Source: Syntrophobacter fumaroxidans MPOB (lineage in GTDB: Bacteria > Desulfobacterota > Syntrophobacteria > Syntrophobacterales > Syntrophobacteraceae). From it: a DNA stretch of 64,000 nucleotides. Below the pieces are notes generated by a model. That model was not told the DNA's origin. It saw only the letters and a program-made list of their open reading frames with translations, and searched no databases. Positions 53,586-63,301 of this stretch are shown in pieces. Each line of letters starts with the position of its first letter. The stretch's first letter is position 1. The position numbers and the translations under genes were made by a program. The DNA lies in the NCBI RefSeq assembly GCF_000014965.1, contig NC_008554.1, forward strand, positions 3,894,001-3,958,000, written 5' to 3'.

Positions 53586-54296
53586 CTACTCCCGCTCGAA
53601 GGGAAACGTCAACATCGCCCCATGCCATCCGATCACGCCCACCATGGGAATGAGCGAGAGGGTGAGCAGAAAGTAGAGGGTGCCCGCCGCCCCCGGGAGG
53701 TCCATCAAGCCCGGAACGGCGACCCGCCAGAAGAATGCGGCGAGCCCCACCAGGAGCATGACGGCCGAAACCGCGATCTTGATGTTGATCGGCTTGAGCG
53801 GCCGGGCCAGGTAGTTCAGCCGCCAGGTCAAGAGCCCGGTGAGCATCACCAGGGGGGTGAAAAGGAGTCCTGCACCGAGGCAGTGGAGTGCGGTGACTTC
53901 GAAAGATTTGACCCCGGTGAGCAGGTAAAGAATGTTGAAAGACGGCGCGGCCATCATGAAAACGATGGGGAAGTGCACGGTCATGGGGTGCGGATGGCGC
54001 CTGAGCATGGGATACCTGTGCAGCAGTCCTTCGATGATTGGCAAGGCACCCCGCTCCGGGACGGCTTCCTTGAGCACCCCGACCTGGGGGACTCGTTCGA
54101 GCACCTCCGGGCCGTGAGGCGCGGCCTGGATGTCCGTGGTCAGATCCCTGCCGGCGGGATGTCGCCGCATGTGGATTCCTGTTTTCCAGAGCTTGCTGTT
54201 CGAAACGTCGTAAACTTTGCCCTGGTGAGCGATGTACACCGGCTTTCCGTCCTTGCCGTCAAAGCGGGCCAGGGTTTCCGGGTCGTATTCGATCAT
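53586..54296 (-). CDS. Cytochrome b5-like domain fused to DUF2231 membrane domain, 236 aa
   Basis: Residues 1-75 match the cytochrome b5-like heme/steroid-binding domain: LARFDGKDGKPVYIAHQGKVYD near 8 (in blocks), LWKTGIHMRRHPAGRDLT near 36, where the His residues are candidate heme ligands, and APHGPEVL near 59. From about 95 on is a DUF2231-like membrane domain with four or five spans, beginning HPHPMTVHFPIVFMM. A membrane electron-transfer role is inferred. GGAG nine bases upstream supports the ATG at 54296. Confidence 0.75.
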   Translation of the reverse strand: MIEYDPETLARFDGKDGKPVYIAHQGKVYDVSNSKLWKTGIHMRRHPAGRDLTTDIQAAPHGPEVLERVPQVGVLKEAVPERGALPIIEGLLHRYPMLRRHPHPMTVHFPIVFMMAAPSFNILYLLTGVKSFEVTALHCLGAGLLFTPLVMLTGLLTWRLNYLARPLKPINIKIAVSAVMLLVGLAAFFWRVAVPGLMDLPGAAGTLYFLLTLSLIPMVGVIGWHGAMLTFPFERE

Positions 54297-54683
54297 GGAT
54301 TGGGTCTCCGATTGCGATTGCTTTGATGTTCCGATGCCGATCCGTCGTGGAATTCCCTGCAAAGATGAGTGCTTGCCCATCCGTTGTCAAGCGCGGCATT
54401 TTCGCGGACCAGGTGTCCAAAGCAAGATATCCGCCCGCGAGCAACGGCGCTGTGACGGGTTCTTCAACTTCGACATTCCAAGCCGCCCAGCCGATCGTTC
54501 GCCCTCGATCCTTGCAGTGGAGAGGCTCCGGGAAAGGTGCGATGTTGCATCGGTCAAGGTGCGTCTTATTGTTAGGAGCAGACCGGGTGAACGCAGGCGT
54601 TCCGGGCGAGTTCACCCTGGCCGGCAAGCATTGACGACATGAATTCGAGCGGGGGCGACCCGCGTTCATCTCCGGAGGAACGA

Positions 54684-56165
54684 GTGATTTCGAACAGTCT
54701 GAAGCTGCTCTTGACTGTGCTGCTGGCGACCGCGATCCATCACGGCGCTGGAGCGGCACCGGCCCGGGGCCAGGAAGGGGTTTCCGAGGCCCTGCTTTCC
54801 AACGGCATGAGGGTTATTCTCCAGGAAAACCACCGCGCCCCGATCGTGTCCTTCCAGGTATGGTACCGGGCGGGCTCGCGCAACGAACAATGGGGTAAGA
54901 CGGGGCTCGCTCACCTGTTCGAGCACCTGATGTTCAAGGGGACTCAAACCGTCTCCGGAAGCGAATTCAGCCGCAGAATCCAGGAAAACGGGGCCGAATT
55001 CAACGCCTTCACTTCCAGCGATTACGCGGCCTATTTCGAAAACCTCGGTTCGGACAGGCTTCAGGTGGCCATTGATCTGGAGGCGGATCGCATGATGAAT
55101 CTGAAGCTAAGCCCGGCGGACTTCCAGACGGAGAAAATGGTCGTGATGGAGGAGCGGCGGATGAGGACCGAGGACAATCCTCAGGCCTATCTCCTCGAAC
55201 AGCTGGACGCGACCGCCTACCAGAACCAGCCCTACCGCTGGCCGCCCGTCGGGTGGTTCGATGACCTTGCCCGTCTTACGGTGGAAGACGCCTCGGCCTT
55301 CTACCGTGCGTTCTACAACCCCGCCAACGCCTTCATCGTGGTTGTGGGGGATGCCACAATGGAAGACCTCCTTCCGCGCCTGGAGAAGGCTTTCGGCGTC
55401 ATTCCCGGGGGAGCCGTCCCGGAACGGCTCCGCTTCGAGGATCCTCCTCAGGTTGGCATGCGGCGGATCGAGGTGGAGCGGCCGGCGCAACTCGCCGCCG
55501 TGATCATGGCCTACCATGTGCCGAACGTGCGGAGCCCGGATGCTTACGTATTGGAAGTCATTTCCTCGGTCCTGGCCTCCGCGAAGAGTTCCAGGCTTTA
55601 CGAACGGCTGATCGCCGACGGGAGGCTTGCAGTGGAGGCTGACGCGGACTATTCTCCCCTGAGCTTCGATCCGGGGCTTTTCTACATCTCGGCGACCGTT
55701 ATGCCGGGCAAGACTGCCGGAGATGTCGAGGAGGCGGTGACGGCTGAACTTGAACGGCTCAAGAACGAACCCGTGAGCGATGAGGAGCTGGAAAAGGCCA
55801 AGAATCAGCTCGAGGCGATGTTCGTCTTCCATCGGGACTCCCTGTTCTACCAGGGTATGATGCTCGCGCAATACGAGATCGCCGTCGGCTGGAAGGAAAT
55901 CGCCCGATACGTGCCGTCCATCCGCAAGGTCACCGCGGAGGATATCCGGCGGGTGGCACGCCTCTATTTCACTCCCCGCAATCTGACCGTCGGCACGATA
56001 GTCCCTGCCGCCGGCGAGGAGGGGGTGCCTCCGCCCGCAAGTTCACCCATCATCGAAAAAACGGTTCGCTTGAAAAACGAAGGTGCCGTCACGACCGAAG
56101 CGCCGTGCCCGGGCGGTCCGACCGGGAGCGCCGGTTCGGGGGAACAGGAGGGCCGGAGACAATGA
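54684..56165 (+). CDS. M16 zinc protease, catalytic subunit, exported, 493 aa
   Basis: The GTG at 54684 follows GGAGG by five bases. A signal peptide (LLLTVLLATAIHHGAGAAPARG) is followed by the inverted zinc motif HLFEH at 77-81 (HxxEH) with the third ligand in LEADRMMNL near 145. The second M16 half has a RLYERLIADGRLAVEAD block near 305. It pairs with the next gene, whose start overlaps its stop (ATGATG). A periplasmic peptidase of the PqqL type is inferred. The last 40 residues are a low-complexity Gly/Pro/Glu tail. Confidence 0.85.
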   Translation: MISNSLKLLLTVLLATAIHHGAGAAPARGQEGVSEALLSNGMRVILQENHRAPIVSFQVWYRAGSRNEQWGKTGLAHLFEHLMFKGTQTVSGSEFSRRIQENGAEFNAFTSSDYAAYFENLGSDRLQVAIDLEADRMMNLKLSPADFQTEKMVVMEERRMRTEDNPQAYLLEQLDATAYQNQPYRWPPVGWFDDLARLTVEDASAFYRAFYNPANAFIVVVGDATMEDLLPRLEKAFGVIPGGAVPERLRFEDPPQVGMRRIEVERPAQLAAVIMAYHVPNVRSPDAYVLEVISSVLASAKSSRLYERLIADGRLAVEADADYSPLSFDPGLFYISATVMPGKTAGDVEEAVTAELERLKNEPVSDEELEKAKNQLEAMFVFHRDSLFYQGMMLAQYEIAVGWKEIARYVPSIRKVTAEDIRRVARLYFTPRNLTVGTIVPAAGEEGVPPPASSPIIEKTVRLKNEGAVTTEAPCPGGPTGSAGSGEQEGRRQ

Positions 56166-57514
56166 TGCATCGGAAAGCCGCGGTCGTTTCCTTTCTGGTT
56201 TTCATCACCCTCATCGTTTCGGGCGGGCTCTTTCCTTCGGAGACTCAAGCGCTGCCCCCCGTGGAACGGACGGTGCTGCCCAACGAACTGGTGGTTCTGT
56301 TCTTCGAGGAGCACTCGACCCCGATCGTCACCCTGCAGCTTCTCTTCGACGCCGGTTCGTGGAGGGACCCCCCGGGACAGGAAGGGCTGGCGAACCTCAC
56401 CGCCGGGAGCATCCTGCTGGGCACCGAGGAGCAGGACGATCGCGCTCTCAACCGGGAACTCGACTTTTTGGGGACCTCCCTGGCATCCTTTTGCGACAAG
56501 GATCTTGCGGCACTGACCATGCAAAGCCTCAGGAAAAACCTCGAGGGCAGCTTCCGCCTGCTCATGCGGGTCGTGACGAAGGCCTCGTTTCCTGAAGCGC
56601 AGTTCCTTGCGGAAAAGCGTAAGATCGCAGGCGAAATCAAATCCGATGAGGATGATCCGGAGAAGATCGCCGAACAGGCATTCGACAGGGAGCTTTACCT
56701 TTCGAGCCCTTACGGGAGCCCCGTCAAGGGCACCGAAGCCACTCTGTCCGCGATATCCAGGGATGCGGCGGTCCGATTCCACCGGGATTACTACGTTCCC
56801 GGCAACGCCATCCTGGTGATCGGCGGGGACATCACCATGGATGAGGTAAAGAGGCTGCTCGTGCCGGAGCTCCTCAAATGGTCCGGAGGAGCCGTCCCGA
56901 AGGCGGATCGCCCGACGGTGTTCGCCGGCGCCGCCAGGACGGTCGGGATCGACAAGGATGTGAGCCAGGCGAGCATCCTCCTGGGTAATGCGGGCATGGA
57001 GAGGTCCAACAAAGACTACAGCGCCTTTTCGGTGATGAACTACATCCTCGGGCATTCCAATTTCACCTCGCGCCTCATGTCCGAAATCCGTATCAAGAGA
57101 GGCCTGGCCTATTCGGTGTTCAGCATGATGGTGCCGCGCAAGCTCCCGGGTGCCTTCGAGATCGGTCTGCAGACGAAGAATGCATCGGCGCGCGAAGCCA
57201 TCTCACTGGTTCTCGGCGAGCTGGAGAGGATACGCGGGGAACCCGTTTCCGAGGGCGAGCTCGAGCTGGCGAAAAAGGCCCTGATCGGGAGTTTCGCCAT
57301 CCGGTATTCCACGCAGAAGGAAATCGCGAAATTCTATTCCTTGATCGAATACTTCGGTCTGGGGTTGGACTACCCGGAAAGATATCCCTCCCTCATCAAC
57401 TCGGTGACTCGCGAGGATGTTTTGAGAGTCGCCAACAAGTACCTCCATCCCGACAATTACGTGCTGGTGATCGTCGGGAACCTCAAGGAGGCAGCAATCG
57501 GGGAGAACAAATAG
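56162..57514 (+). CDS. M16-like subunit lacking the zinc motif, exported, 450 aa
   Basis: The M16 fold is clear (DAGSWRDPPGQEGLANLT, EIRIKRGLAYSVFSMM near 311, the YTPxxx-like end), but where HxxEH should stand the protein has LANLTAG. It is therefore the non-catalytic partner, supplying the substrate-binding half as in other two-gene M16 systems. It has a signal peptide (VVSFLVFITLIVSGGLFPS). The start overlaps the first gene, so production is coupled. Confidence 0.85.
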   Translation: MMHRKAAVVSFLVFITLIVSGGLFPSETQALPPVERTVLPNELVVLFFEEHSTPIVTLQLLFDAGSWRDPPGQEGLANLTAGSILLGTEEQDDRALNRELDFLGTSLASFCDKDLAALTMQSLRKNLEGSFRLLMRVVTKASFPEAQFLAEKRKIAGEIKSDEDDPEKIAEQAFDRELYLSSPYGSPVKGTEATLSAISRDAAVRFHRDYYVPGNAILVIGGDITMDEVKRLLVPELLKWSGGAVPKADRPTVFAGAARTVGIDKDVSQASILLGNAGMERSNKDYSAFSVMNYILGHSNFTSRLMSEIRIKRGLAYSVFSMMVPRKLPGAFEIGLQTKNASAREAISLVLGELERIRGEPVSEGELELAKKALIGSFAIRYSTQKEIAKFYSLIEYFGLGLDYPERYPSLINSVTREDVLRVANKYLHPDNYVLVIVGNLKEAAIGENK

Positions 57515-57519
57515 GGAGA

Positions 57520-57603
57520 GCGAGCGTCGGGGGGCGACGCGCGGGGGGGGAGGGCTTTCCTCCCTCCCGCCCGATGCCGTGGACTTGAACGGACCCCGGT
57601 ATC
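57520..57603 (-). repeat. Rep-A element with internal deletion
   Basis: On the minus strand: ATACCGGGGTCCGTTCAAG, then GGGCGGGAGGGAGGAAAGCC, then directly GCGCGTCGCCCCCCGACG. The middle hairpin part is missing. It lies in the 126-base gap after the M16 pair. Confidence 0.55.
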
Positions 57604-57640
57604 CTGTTCGACGCAGGTGAAGCGCAAGGGGTGTCGTCCC

Positions 57641-58060
57641 TTATTCTCCGATGATCTTCACCAGGGCACGCTTTCGCCTGCGCCCGTCGAACTCTCCGTA
57701 GAAGATCTGCTCCCAGGGGCCGAGATCGAGCTTTCCTCCGGTTACCGCCACAACCACTTCGCGTCCCATGACCTGCCGCTTGAGGTGTGCGTCGGCATTG
57801 TCCTCCCCGGTGTCGTTGTGCCGGTACCGGTCGACGGGTTCATGGGGAGCGAGCCGTTCCAGCCATTGATCGTAGTCGTGGTGAAGGCCCCCTTCGTCAT
57901 CATTGATGAATACCGACGCGGTGATGTGCATGGCGTTGCAGAGCACGAGACCTTCCTTGACGCCGCTTTCGGCAAGGGCTTCGGCAACTTGCCCGGTGAT
58001 GTTCACGAAGGCCCTCCGGGTGGGGATGTTGAACCAGAGTTCTTTGCGATAAGATTTCAT
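57641..58060 (-). CDS. yjbQ: YjbQ-family protein (UPF0047), 139 aa
   Basis: [15 protein letters not shown] near 44, [15 protein letters not shown] near 61 and [12 protein letters not shown] near 88 hold the conserved His, Asp and Glu residues of the family, and GTWEQI-like [14 protein letters not shown] near 113 ends it. E. coli YjbQ has weak thiamine-phosphate synthase activity; the true role is unknown. AAGGGG precedes the ATG at 58060. Divergent from the cyclophilin gene. Confidence 0.85.
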   Translation of the reverse strand: MKSYRKELWFNIPTRRAFVNITGQVAEALAESGVKEGLVLCNAMHITASVFINDDEGGLHHDYDQWLERLAPHEPVDRYRHNDTGEDNADAHLKRQVMGREVVVAVTGGKLDLGPWEQIFYGEFDGRRRKRALVKIIGE

Positions 58061-58292
58061 GGGCACCCCTTTCATTCGTCGGAATTCACTTTTCCTTGCA
58101 TCCGACCGCGATAATGGTTATTAGGCTGGCACCAATGCGGGCTATCGCAGTCTCAGCAAGTTTAGGTTCCAGGGTTGTGATGGGCAAGGCCAAAGAAGAA
58201 GGTGCAGAAGTGGTCTTCTCCCCTCTCTCTTCCCCGGTCCGTACATGCCGATGCAATTCTTGCGCAATGAGACATTGAAGGAGCGGGCATTC

Positions 58293-58898
58293 ATGAAAGC
58301 GGGAAAAGTCACACTGATTGTCGTATTCGCAGCCGCCTTCGGCCTTTTTTCCGCCGGTGCCGGCACAGCAAAGGAGGAGAAAATGACGGAGCAGCAAAAT
58401 CCGGTGGCAGTGATTCAAACGTCTGAGGGCGACATCCGCGTCGAGCTCTGGGCGGACAAGGCCCCGATCACGGTGAAAAATTTCCTTCGCTACGTGGACG
58501 ACGGGTTTTACGATAAGACCGTCTTTCACCGGGTCATCGATGATTTCATGATCCAGGGAGGCGGCATGACCGCCGACATGCGCAGCAAGACACCCCGCGA
58601 TCCCATTAAGAACGAGGCGCGCGCGGAGCTGAAGAATACCAGGGGAACGATCGCGATGGCGCGCACCGGCGTTGTGGACAGCGCCACATGTCAGTTCTTC
58701 ATCAATGTGAAGGACAACGACTTTCTCAATCATCGTGACGATAGCCCCGCGGGATTCGGTTATGCGGTCTTCGGCCATGTCATCGACGGCATGGACGTTG
58801 TGGACCGGATCAAAAAAGTCCCTACGGCCGGTGCAGGCATGCACCAGAATGTGCCGGTCAAACCGGTGGTCATCGAGAGTGTCAAGAGAGCCCAATGA
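58293..58898 (+). CDS. Exported cyclophilin-type peptidyl-prolyl isomerase, 201 aa
   Basis: A signal peptide ([24 protein letters not shown] split here only by context) precedes the PpiA/PpiB-like barrel. Catalytic region [16 protein letters not shown] near 88, [17 protein letters not shown] near 128 and [15 protein letters not shown] near 162. Folds exported proteins in the periplasm. AAGGAG lies nine bases before the ATG at 58293; the upstream ATG at 58245 is less likely. A single gene. Confidence 0.9.
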   Translation: MKAGKVTLIVVFAAAFGLFSAGAGTAKEEKMTEQQNPVAVIQTSEGDIRVELWADKAPITVKNFLRYVDDGFYDKTVFHRVIDDFMIQGGGMTADMRSKTPRDPIKNEARAELKNTRGTIAMARTGVVDSATCQFFINVKDNDFLNHRDDSPAGFGYAVFGHVIDGMDVVDRIKKVPTAGAGMHQNVPVKPVVIESVKRAQ

Positions 58899-59380
58899 CG
58901 GAGCGTCGAAGTCCCGGCCGGCGTGGACGATCGCGCTGAATGCCGGCCGGGAGCGGACGGAACCGTCGATGTGCGTGCGACGCCCGGTGAGGGTGGTCGA
59001 CAGCCCGAACCGGATGTCCTTCCCGCCACGAGCGAGCCAGTGGTCGTCAGGACCGTGGGCTGCGCTGCCGCGCATCCCACCCTGCGCGTCTGGGGTCACC
59101 TGACAGGCTGTGACCAGACTGCAAGGCTTGACGCGCACAACTGGAGCCGGAAACTTCGGACACCATGAGTCCCCCCTGCCCGTTCTCTGAGAACAGCCAT
59201 TTTTTCGCTTGTTTACCCACAGATGGAATGATATGTAACGCCTAATCCTGCGGAGACCCAGACATTAAAGTCACATGCGATCGGAGAACCGAGAGCCGCA
59301 TGAGAGAAAAACAGGGGCGTTGAATTCCTTTGTGCGAATTCATGTTTGTTCTTCCCCGGATTCTCATCGAAAGGAATGCA
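58899..59380. other. Gene-free stretch with a repeat fragment
   Basis: 482 bases between the cyclophilin and the hydrolase genes. At 59050-59081 it holds a 32-base match (three differences) to 12719-12750 on the other strand: GGTGGGATGCGCGGCAGCGC followed by AGCCCACGGTCC. No gene or clear promoter was seen. Confidence 0.5.
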
Positions 59381-60286
59381 ATGAGCGGTCGATTGAGCGA
59401 CTTCATAAAGACTTACTCGACCGGAACAGATGGGGCATTGTCGTCGATGGAATATGGGGGGCTCTTCATCGAAGCACACGGCAGCCCACCTGACCAGTGT
59501 ATATTGGTGTTGTCCGGAACGAGTATTCAACTGGCGGATATCGAGTTTTTCATCAATTGCCTGGTGGGCAAGGGATATTCGGTGGCATCGATCGAACGGG
59601 ACATCGGCGGGCTGATCGATTTTAAGACGGATTCCAAGGCCGATCGCAAGCTGGCCCTTGGAGACTTTATCGATCATTTGAAGCGAGACCGCGGGATCTC
59701 AAGTATTCACATCATCGCGCAATCTTATGCCGCCTTTGAAGTGGCCCGCCTGCTCGTCGAGGCTCCGGAGACCTACAGGGCCTCCATCCCCGCGGTTGTT
59801 CTGGTGAATCCTGCGGGGTTCGATAGACAAATGAGATATGTTCCACATTGTCTCAGATTCTTGTTCATTCATGTGTTGAGCGGGTATGCCTCAGCCGTCG
59901 CAAGGCTTGTCATCAGCGGACGAAATGCGCCGGAAACGAGAAGGGATTTCCGGAGAAAGCTCTCAGCGGTCCATTCGTTCTTCATCAAAACCGTGCGAAA
60001 CCCTATAAGAACGTTCAAAGAAATCGCCGACATCGTCTCATTTGACATCATCCCCTACGTGAAGCTCCTCATAGAAAAATACGGTTTTTCGTTCCACTTC
60101 GTATTGAACGGCGACGACAACCTGGTGTCCGCTTCAAGGACGTTGGAATGGTCCCGCCGATTGGTGCCGCATGAGAATGTCACGGTTTTCCCGGGCAATC
60201 ATCTGGATTTTTTCGTCGATGAACGTCAGATCGTGTCGTTCATGGACACCTTGGGAATGATTGCCGTTCGAGGTAAACATGCTTGA
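59381..60286 (+). CDS. Alpha/beta hydrolase-like protein, 301 aa
   Basis: The nucleophile elbow is IIAQSYAAFEVARLL near 107 (A-x-S-x-A in place of G-x-S-x-G), an Asp lies in FVLNGDDNLVSAS near 245 and the His is in FPGNHLDFF near 270. The N-terminal LVLSGTSIQLADIEFF is the usual oxyanion-side strand. No signal peptide. AAAGGA precedes the ATG at 59381. The 3' end overlaps the radical SAM gene by 8 bases, so the two almost certainly act together. The substrate is unknown. Confidence 0.75.
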   Translation: MSGRLSDFIKTYSTGTDGALSSMEYGGLFIEAHGSPPDQCILVLSGTSIQLADIEFFINCLVGKGYSVASIERDIGGLIDFKTDSKADRKLALGDFIDHLKRDRGISSIHIIAQSYAAFEVARLLVEAPETYRASIPAVVLVNPAGFDRQMRYVPHCLRFLFIHVLSGYASAVARLVISGRNAPETRRDFRRKLSAVHSFFIKTVRNPIRTFKEIADIVSFDIIPYVKLLIEKYGFSFHFVLNGDDNLVSASRTLEWSRRLVPHENVTVFPGNHLDFFVDERQIVSFMDTLGMIAVRGKHA

Positions 60287-61874
60287 TGCAATCGTAATCT
60301 CCGATACCGGGAACGATACCTACTCGGTTTCAAGCCTCCTCAGGCTGCAGGTGGAGGGGAGGCCCGCGATCATCCAAAACGTTCGCAACATGCTCGAAAA
60401 TGATGGAAGGATCGTTGACCCCGTCAAAGGCGAAAATGAAAACAATTGGCATTGTGCGCCCAAGCTCAACGGGATCGTGCTCCTGAGCCGCCTGCTCGGG
60501 GAGGGGGTCAACGCTGAATTGATCGATTCCTATTACAGTGAGCGCCATCGTTTCCTGCAGTTGCTGCGCGACAACCCCAAGATGGTGGTCATATCCACAA
60601 CCTTTATACTCAATAAGAAAAGCCTCTACGATCTTGTTCGCGACATACGTTCGGTGGCGCCCGATATATATATTGTTGCCGGAGGCCCGTTTGTCTATTC
60701 GTCCTATCTTATCATGCAGCGTCGGGGAAGCTCCGGCTATGATGTGACGAGCCCGTCCGACGACTACTTGTTTCTGAACGACGACAACCGGCCCGATGTC
60801 GATCTGTATATCGTCTCCATGAAAGGCGAATGGGTGCTTTCGAAGGCGCTCGGCCTGATCAAGAGCGGGAAAGCCGTGTCCGGGCTGCCCGATGTCGCGC
60901 ACTGGGACGGCCGGCGGTACGTATTCTCGCCCAGGAGCGTGAGCGAGGTCGACCCGGACGATCCGAGCATCGACTGGGACGGCATGCCGGATGACCTGTT
61001 CAAATCCGGCGCCGTCAATGTTCAGGCCAGCTACGGTTGCCCCTGCAAGTGCGAATTCTGCAATTTCGTAAGGGGGGACCGGCCCGCGCACGTGAAACCC
61101 CTCGGCGTCCTGGTGTCCGAGTTGACTCGAATTGCGGCCAGGGGAATCAAGTACGTGAGATTTGTGGACGACAATTTCAGGCTTGGCAGGAACGACCTGA
61201 ACCGGGTGTGCGAAGCGTTTCTGGAGGCGGGACTGAACCTGAAATGGATGAGTTTTTTCAGGGCAAGCTCCCTCGAAGGCGCGGATTTGGAGCTCCTCAA
61301 GCGTGCCGGCTGCATCGAGGTGCAGATGGGAGTGGAATCGGCGGACAGAGAAGTCCTGAGAAGGATGAACAAGAAGTCCGACCCCGACATGTACGCCCGC
61401 GTGATCGGGCGACTGCTGGACGCCGGGATCGACTGTTCCTGCTGCTTTATCGTGGGTTTTCCCGGAGAAACCAGGGAAAGCTTCGAAAGAACGGTGGATT
61501 TCATCGAAAGCATGCCGAACCCGTCTCAACCCGGGTTATTTTCGTGGTCCATCTATCCGTTCCTTCTGGTGCCGCTCAGCCCCATCTACGAACCGGCGAA
61601 GCGGGCCGAATACGGTCTGTCGGGTTACATGAAGGAATGGAAGCATTCCACCATGGATTCCGCCACCGCTCACCGGTGCATCCGCAGTGCGTTCCGCCGG
61701 ATCGAGAACACAAGCCCCATCTACAGTGGTGACAATCTGGAGATGATGGCCGGGCTGTCATTGGAGAAGAAAAAGAATTTCATCAAATTGCGGCACAGTC
61801 TGTCGAAACGATTCCTGGATGCACCTTACGACAAATCGTTGGTCGTGCGCTCGTTTGCCGAAATCCTGAAGTAA
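60279..61874 (+). CDS. B12-binding-domain-type radical SAM protein, 531 aa
   Basis: The [4Fe-4S] cluster motif CPCKCEFC gives C254, C258 and C261 (CxxxCxxC). The GGE-like strand and the VESADREVLRRMNKKS region near 345 match the radical SAM TIM barrel. The N-terminal 200 residues have the Rossmann look of a B12-binding domain (IVAGGPF near 132) but I find no DxHxxG motif, so base-off cobalamin binding is doubtful. GAGGT precedes the ATG at 60279. Radical SAM enzymes of this class often act in lipid, antibiotic or cofactor modification; the reaction here is not known. Confidence 0.85.
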   Translation: MLDAIVISDTGNDTYSVSSLLRLQVEGRPAIIQNVRNMLENDGRIVDPVKGENENNWHCAPKLNGIVLLSRLLGEGVNAELIDSYYSERHRFLQLLRDNPKMVVISTTFILNKKSLYDLVRDIRSVAPDIYIVAGGPFVYSSYLIMQRRGSSGYDVTSPSDDYLFLNDDNRPDVDLYIVSMKGEWVLSKALGLIKSGKAVSGLPDVAHWDGRRYVFSPRSVSEVDPDDPSIDWDGMPDDLFKSGAVNVQASYGCPCKCEFCNFVRGDRPAHVKPLGVLVSELTRIAARGIKYVRFVDDNFRLGRNDLNRVCEAFLEAGLNLKWMSFFRASSLEGADLELLKRAGCIEVQMGVESADREVLRRMNKKSDPDMYARVIGRLLDAGIDCSCCFIVGFPGETRESFERTVDFIESMPNPSQPGLFSWSIYPFLLVPLSPIYEPAKRAEYGLSGYMKEWKHSTMDSATAHRCIRSAFRRIENTSPIYSGDNLEMMAGLSLEKKKNFIKLRHSLSKRFLDAPYDKSLVVRSFAEILK

Positions 61875-62011
61875 CCGCGGTACGCCCCGGGCCGGCACGT
61901 TTTCACGGTTCGTGCCAAGCCCCCGGCTCACGGGCGTTTGCGAGAAATACAACGGCCATTCCGACACCCTTGAGCAGCCTGCGTCCTCCCCGCCGAAGGG
62001 TCTCAGCCCCG

Positions 62012-63301
62012 TCAGAACATGTAGCTCAGGGTCAGCCCGATGAGATGGATGTCCGTGTTGTACTCCCCGTTGGCCGCAGTCAAGGGATTGAAGAAGCCGT
62101 CGTTGGGATTGTCGTCCACCGTGTTGTTTTTGGTGCGGCTCACCATTTTCTGGAAGCCGTAGGACAACCCGGCGCGCAGCGCTCCATACCTGAAATCCGT
62201 CCCGATGGTGATCAGGTGGGCGTCGGCGTCCGGGATGGACGGGTCGAAGGTGGAATCCGGAACGGGATTGCCCTGGTAGAGGTATCCGGCCACAAGCGCG
62301 AACCGGTCGTTCAACTGGTATTTGGCCCCGATGCTTCCGGTCCATACGTCGTGCCAGTTCCTGTTGTTGACGGACACCATGCTGCCTGCGACCGGCTTGT
62401 CGAGCCGGATGATCAACTGTTCGAAGGAAGACCACCCTTCCCATCGCGCGGCGACTTCCAGGGTGAGGGGATAGAAGCCCTTGTAGCACACACCGAAGTG
62501 AACGCGCTGGGGGAGATTGAGTTGGGCGTCGCCGTCGGTGTCGGGAAACAGCAGTGAGAAATAAGCCGGTGCGCCGTTGGGCAGGGTGAACTCAGCCTTG
62601 CCGTCGACGTTCACTCTGACCATGCTCCGATACGATGCCCCGATGGATACATCCGGATGGGGTTCAAACAGCGCCCCGAAACTCCATCCCACGCCGTGAC
62701 CGTCCCCTTTGAACCTCTGTCCTCCGTCGGCGAGCCCCAAGGGCGCGAAATAGAGCTTTTTCTCCAAGGTGGTGTCCAGGATCAGGAAATCGGGACCGCC
62801 GCCGATGGCCAGCCACGGCGTGACCTGCCAGGAAATCACGGGGTTGATGTCGTAAGTCGTCAATTCGGACTTGGTCGCGATATATCTTCCTTCCCAGTTG
62901 TCCGCCCATTCCGTGGCGAGTCCGAAGGGATTGAACACTCCGAGTCCCAGGCTGATCTTGTCCGTGAACCGGTGAGTGACAAAAAAAGTGGAAGGAAAGA
63001 AAACATCCTTTTCGGCACTGGTGGAATTTCCGGTGAGCCCGCTCTTGAAATCGCGCAGGGGAATGAGCAACGTGGTCCCGACTTCGACCTGAGTGCCTTC
63101 GAATTTGCTCATCAGGGCGGGGTTGAAGAAAATGACCGAGGGATCTTCCCCGTGGGCGATGGTGGCTGCGGCCTGCCCGAGGGATGCGGCTCCCTGTGTG
63201 TAGATGGCAAAGCCCGAACCGAAAGCGGGAGAAGCGCCGATCAGGGCGAAACTGGCCAGCACGATCAACAGCATGGAACCGGCGATACGCAGACACAGCA
63301 T
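62012..63301 (-). CDS. FadL/OmpP1-family outer-membrane transporter, 429 aa
   Basis: A signal peptide (MLLIVLASFALIGASPAFG) is followed by the FadL hatch: GFAIYTQGAASLGQAAATIA and EDPSVIFFNPALMSKFEG. Many amphipathic strands follow, and the protein ends with an aromatic residue (LTLSYMF), as outer-membrane barrels do. Imports long-chain fatty acids or other hydrophobic compounds. AAGGAGG precedes the ATG at 63301. No terminator is clear; GGCACG and CGTGCC near 61900 pair but lack a T-run. Confidence 0.9.
   Translation of the reverse strand: MLCLRIAGSMLLIVLASFALIGASPAFGSGFAIYTQGAASLGQAAATIAHGEDPSVIFFNPALMSKFEGTQVEVGTTLLIPLRDFKSGLTGNSTSAEKDVFFPSTFFVTHRFTDKISLGLGVFNPFGLATEWADNWEGRYIATKSELTTYDINPVISWQVTPWLAIGGGPDFLILDTTLEKKLYFAPLGLADGGQRFKGDGHGVGWSFGALFEPHPDVSIGASYRSMVRVNVDGKAEFTLPNGAPAYFSLLFPDTDGDAQLNLPQRVHFGVCYKGFYPLTLEVAARWEGWSSFEQLIIRLDKPVAGSMVSVNNRNWHDVWTGSIGAKYQLNDRFALVAGYLYQGNPVPDSTFDPSIPDADAHLITIGTDFRYGALRAGLSYGFQKMVSRTKNNTVDDNPNDGFFNPLTAANGEYNTDIHLIGLTLSYMF

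Noticed and set aside
61890-61935. GGCACG/CGTGCC hairpin as a terminator for the radical SAM gene
   Set aside because: The stem is short, the loop is long and no T-run follows.
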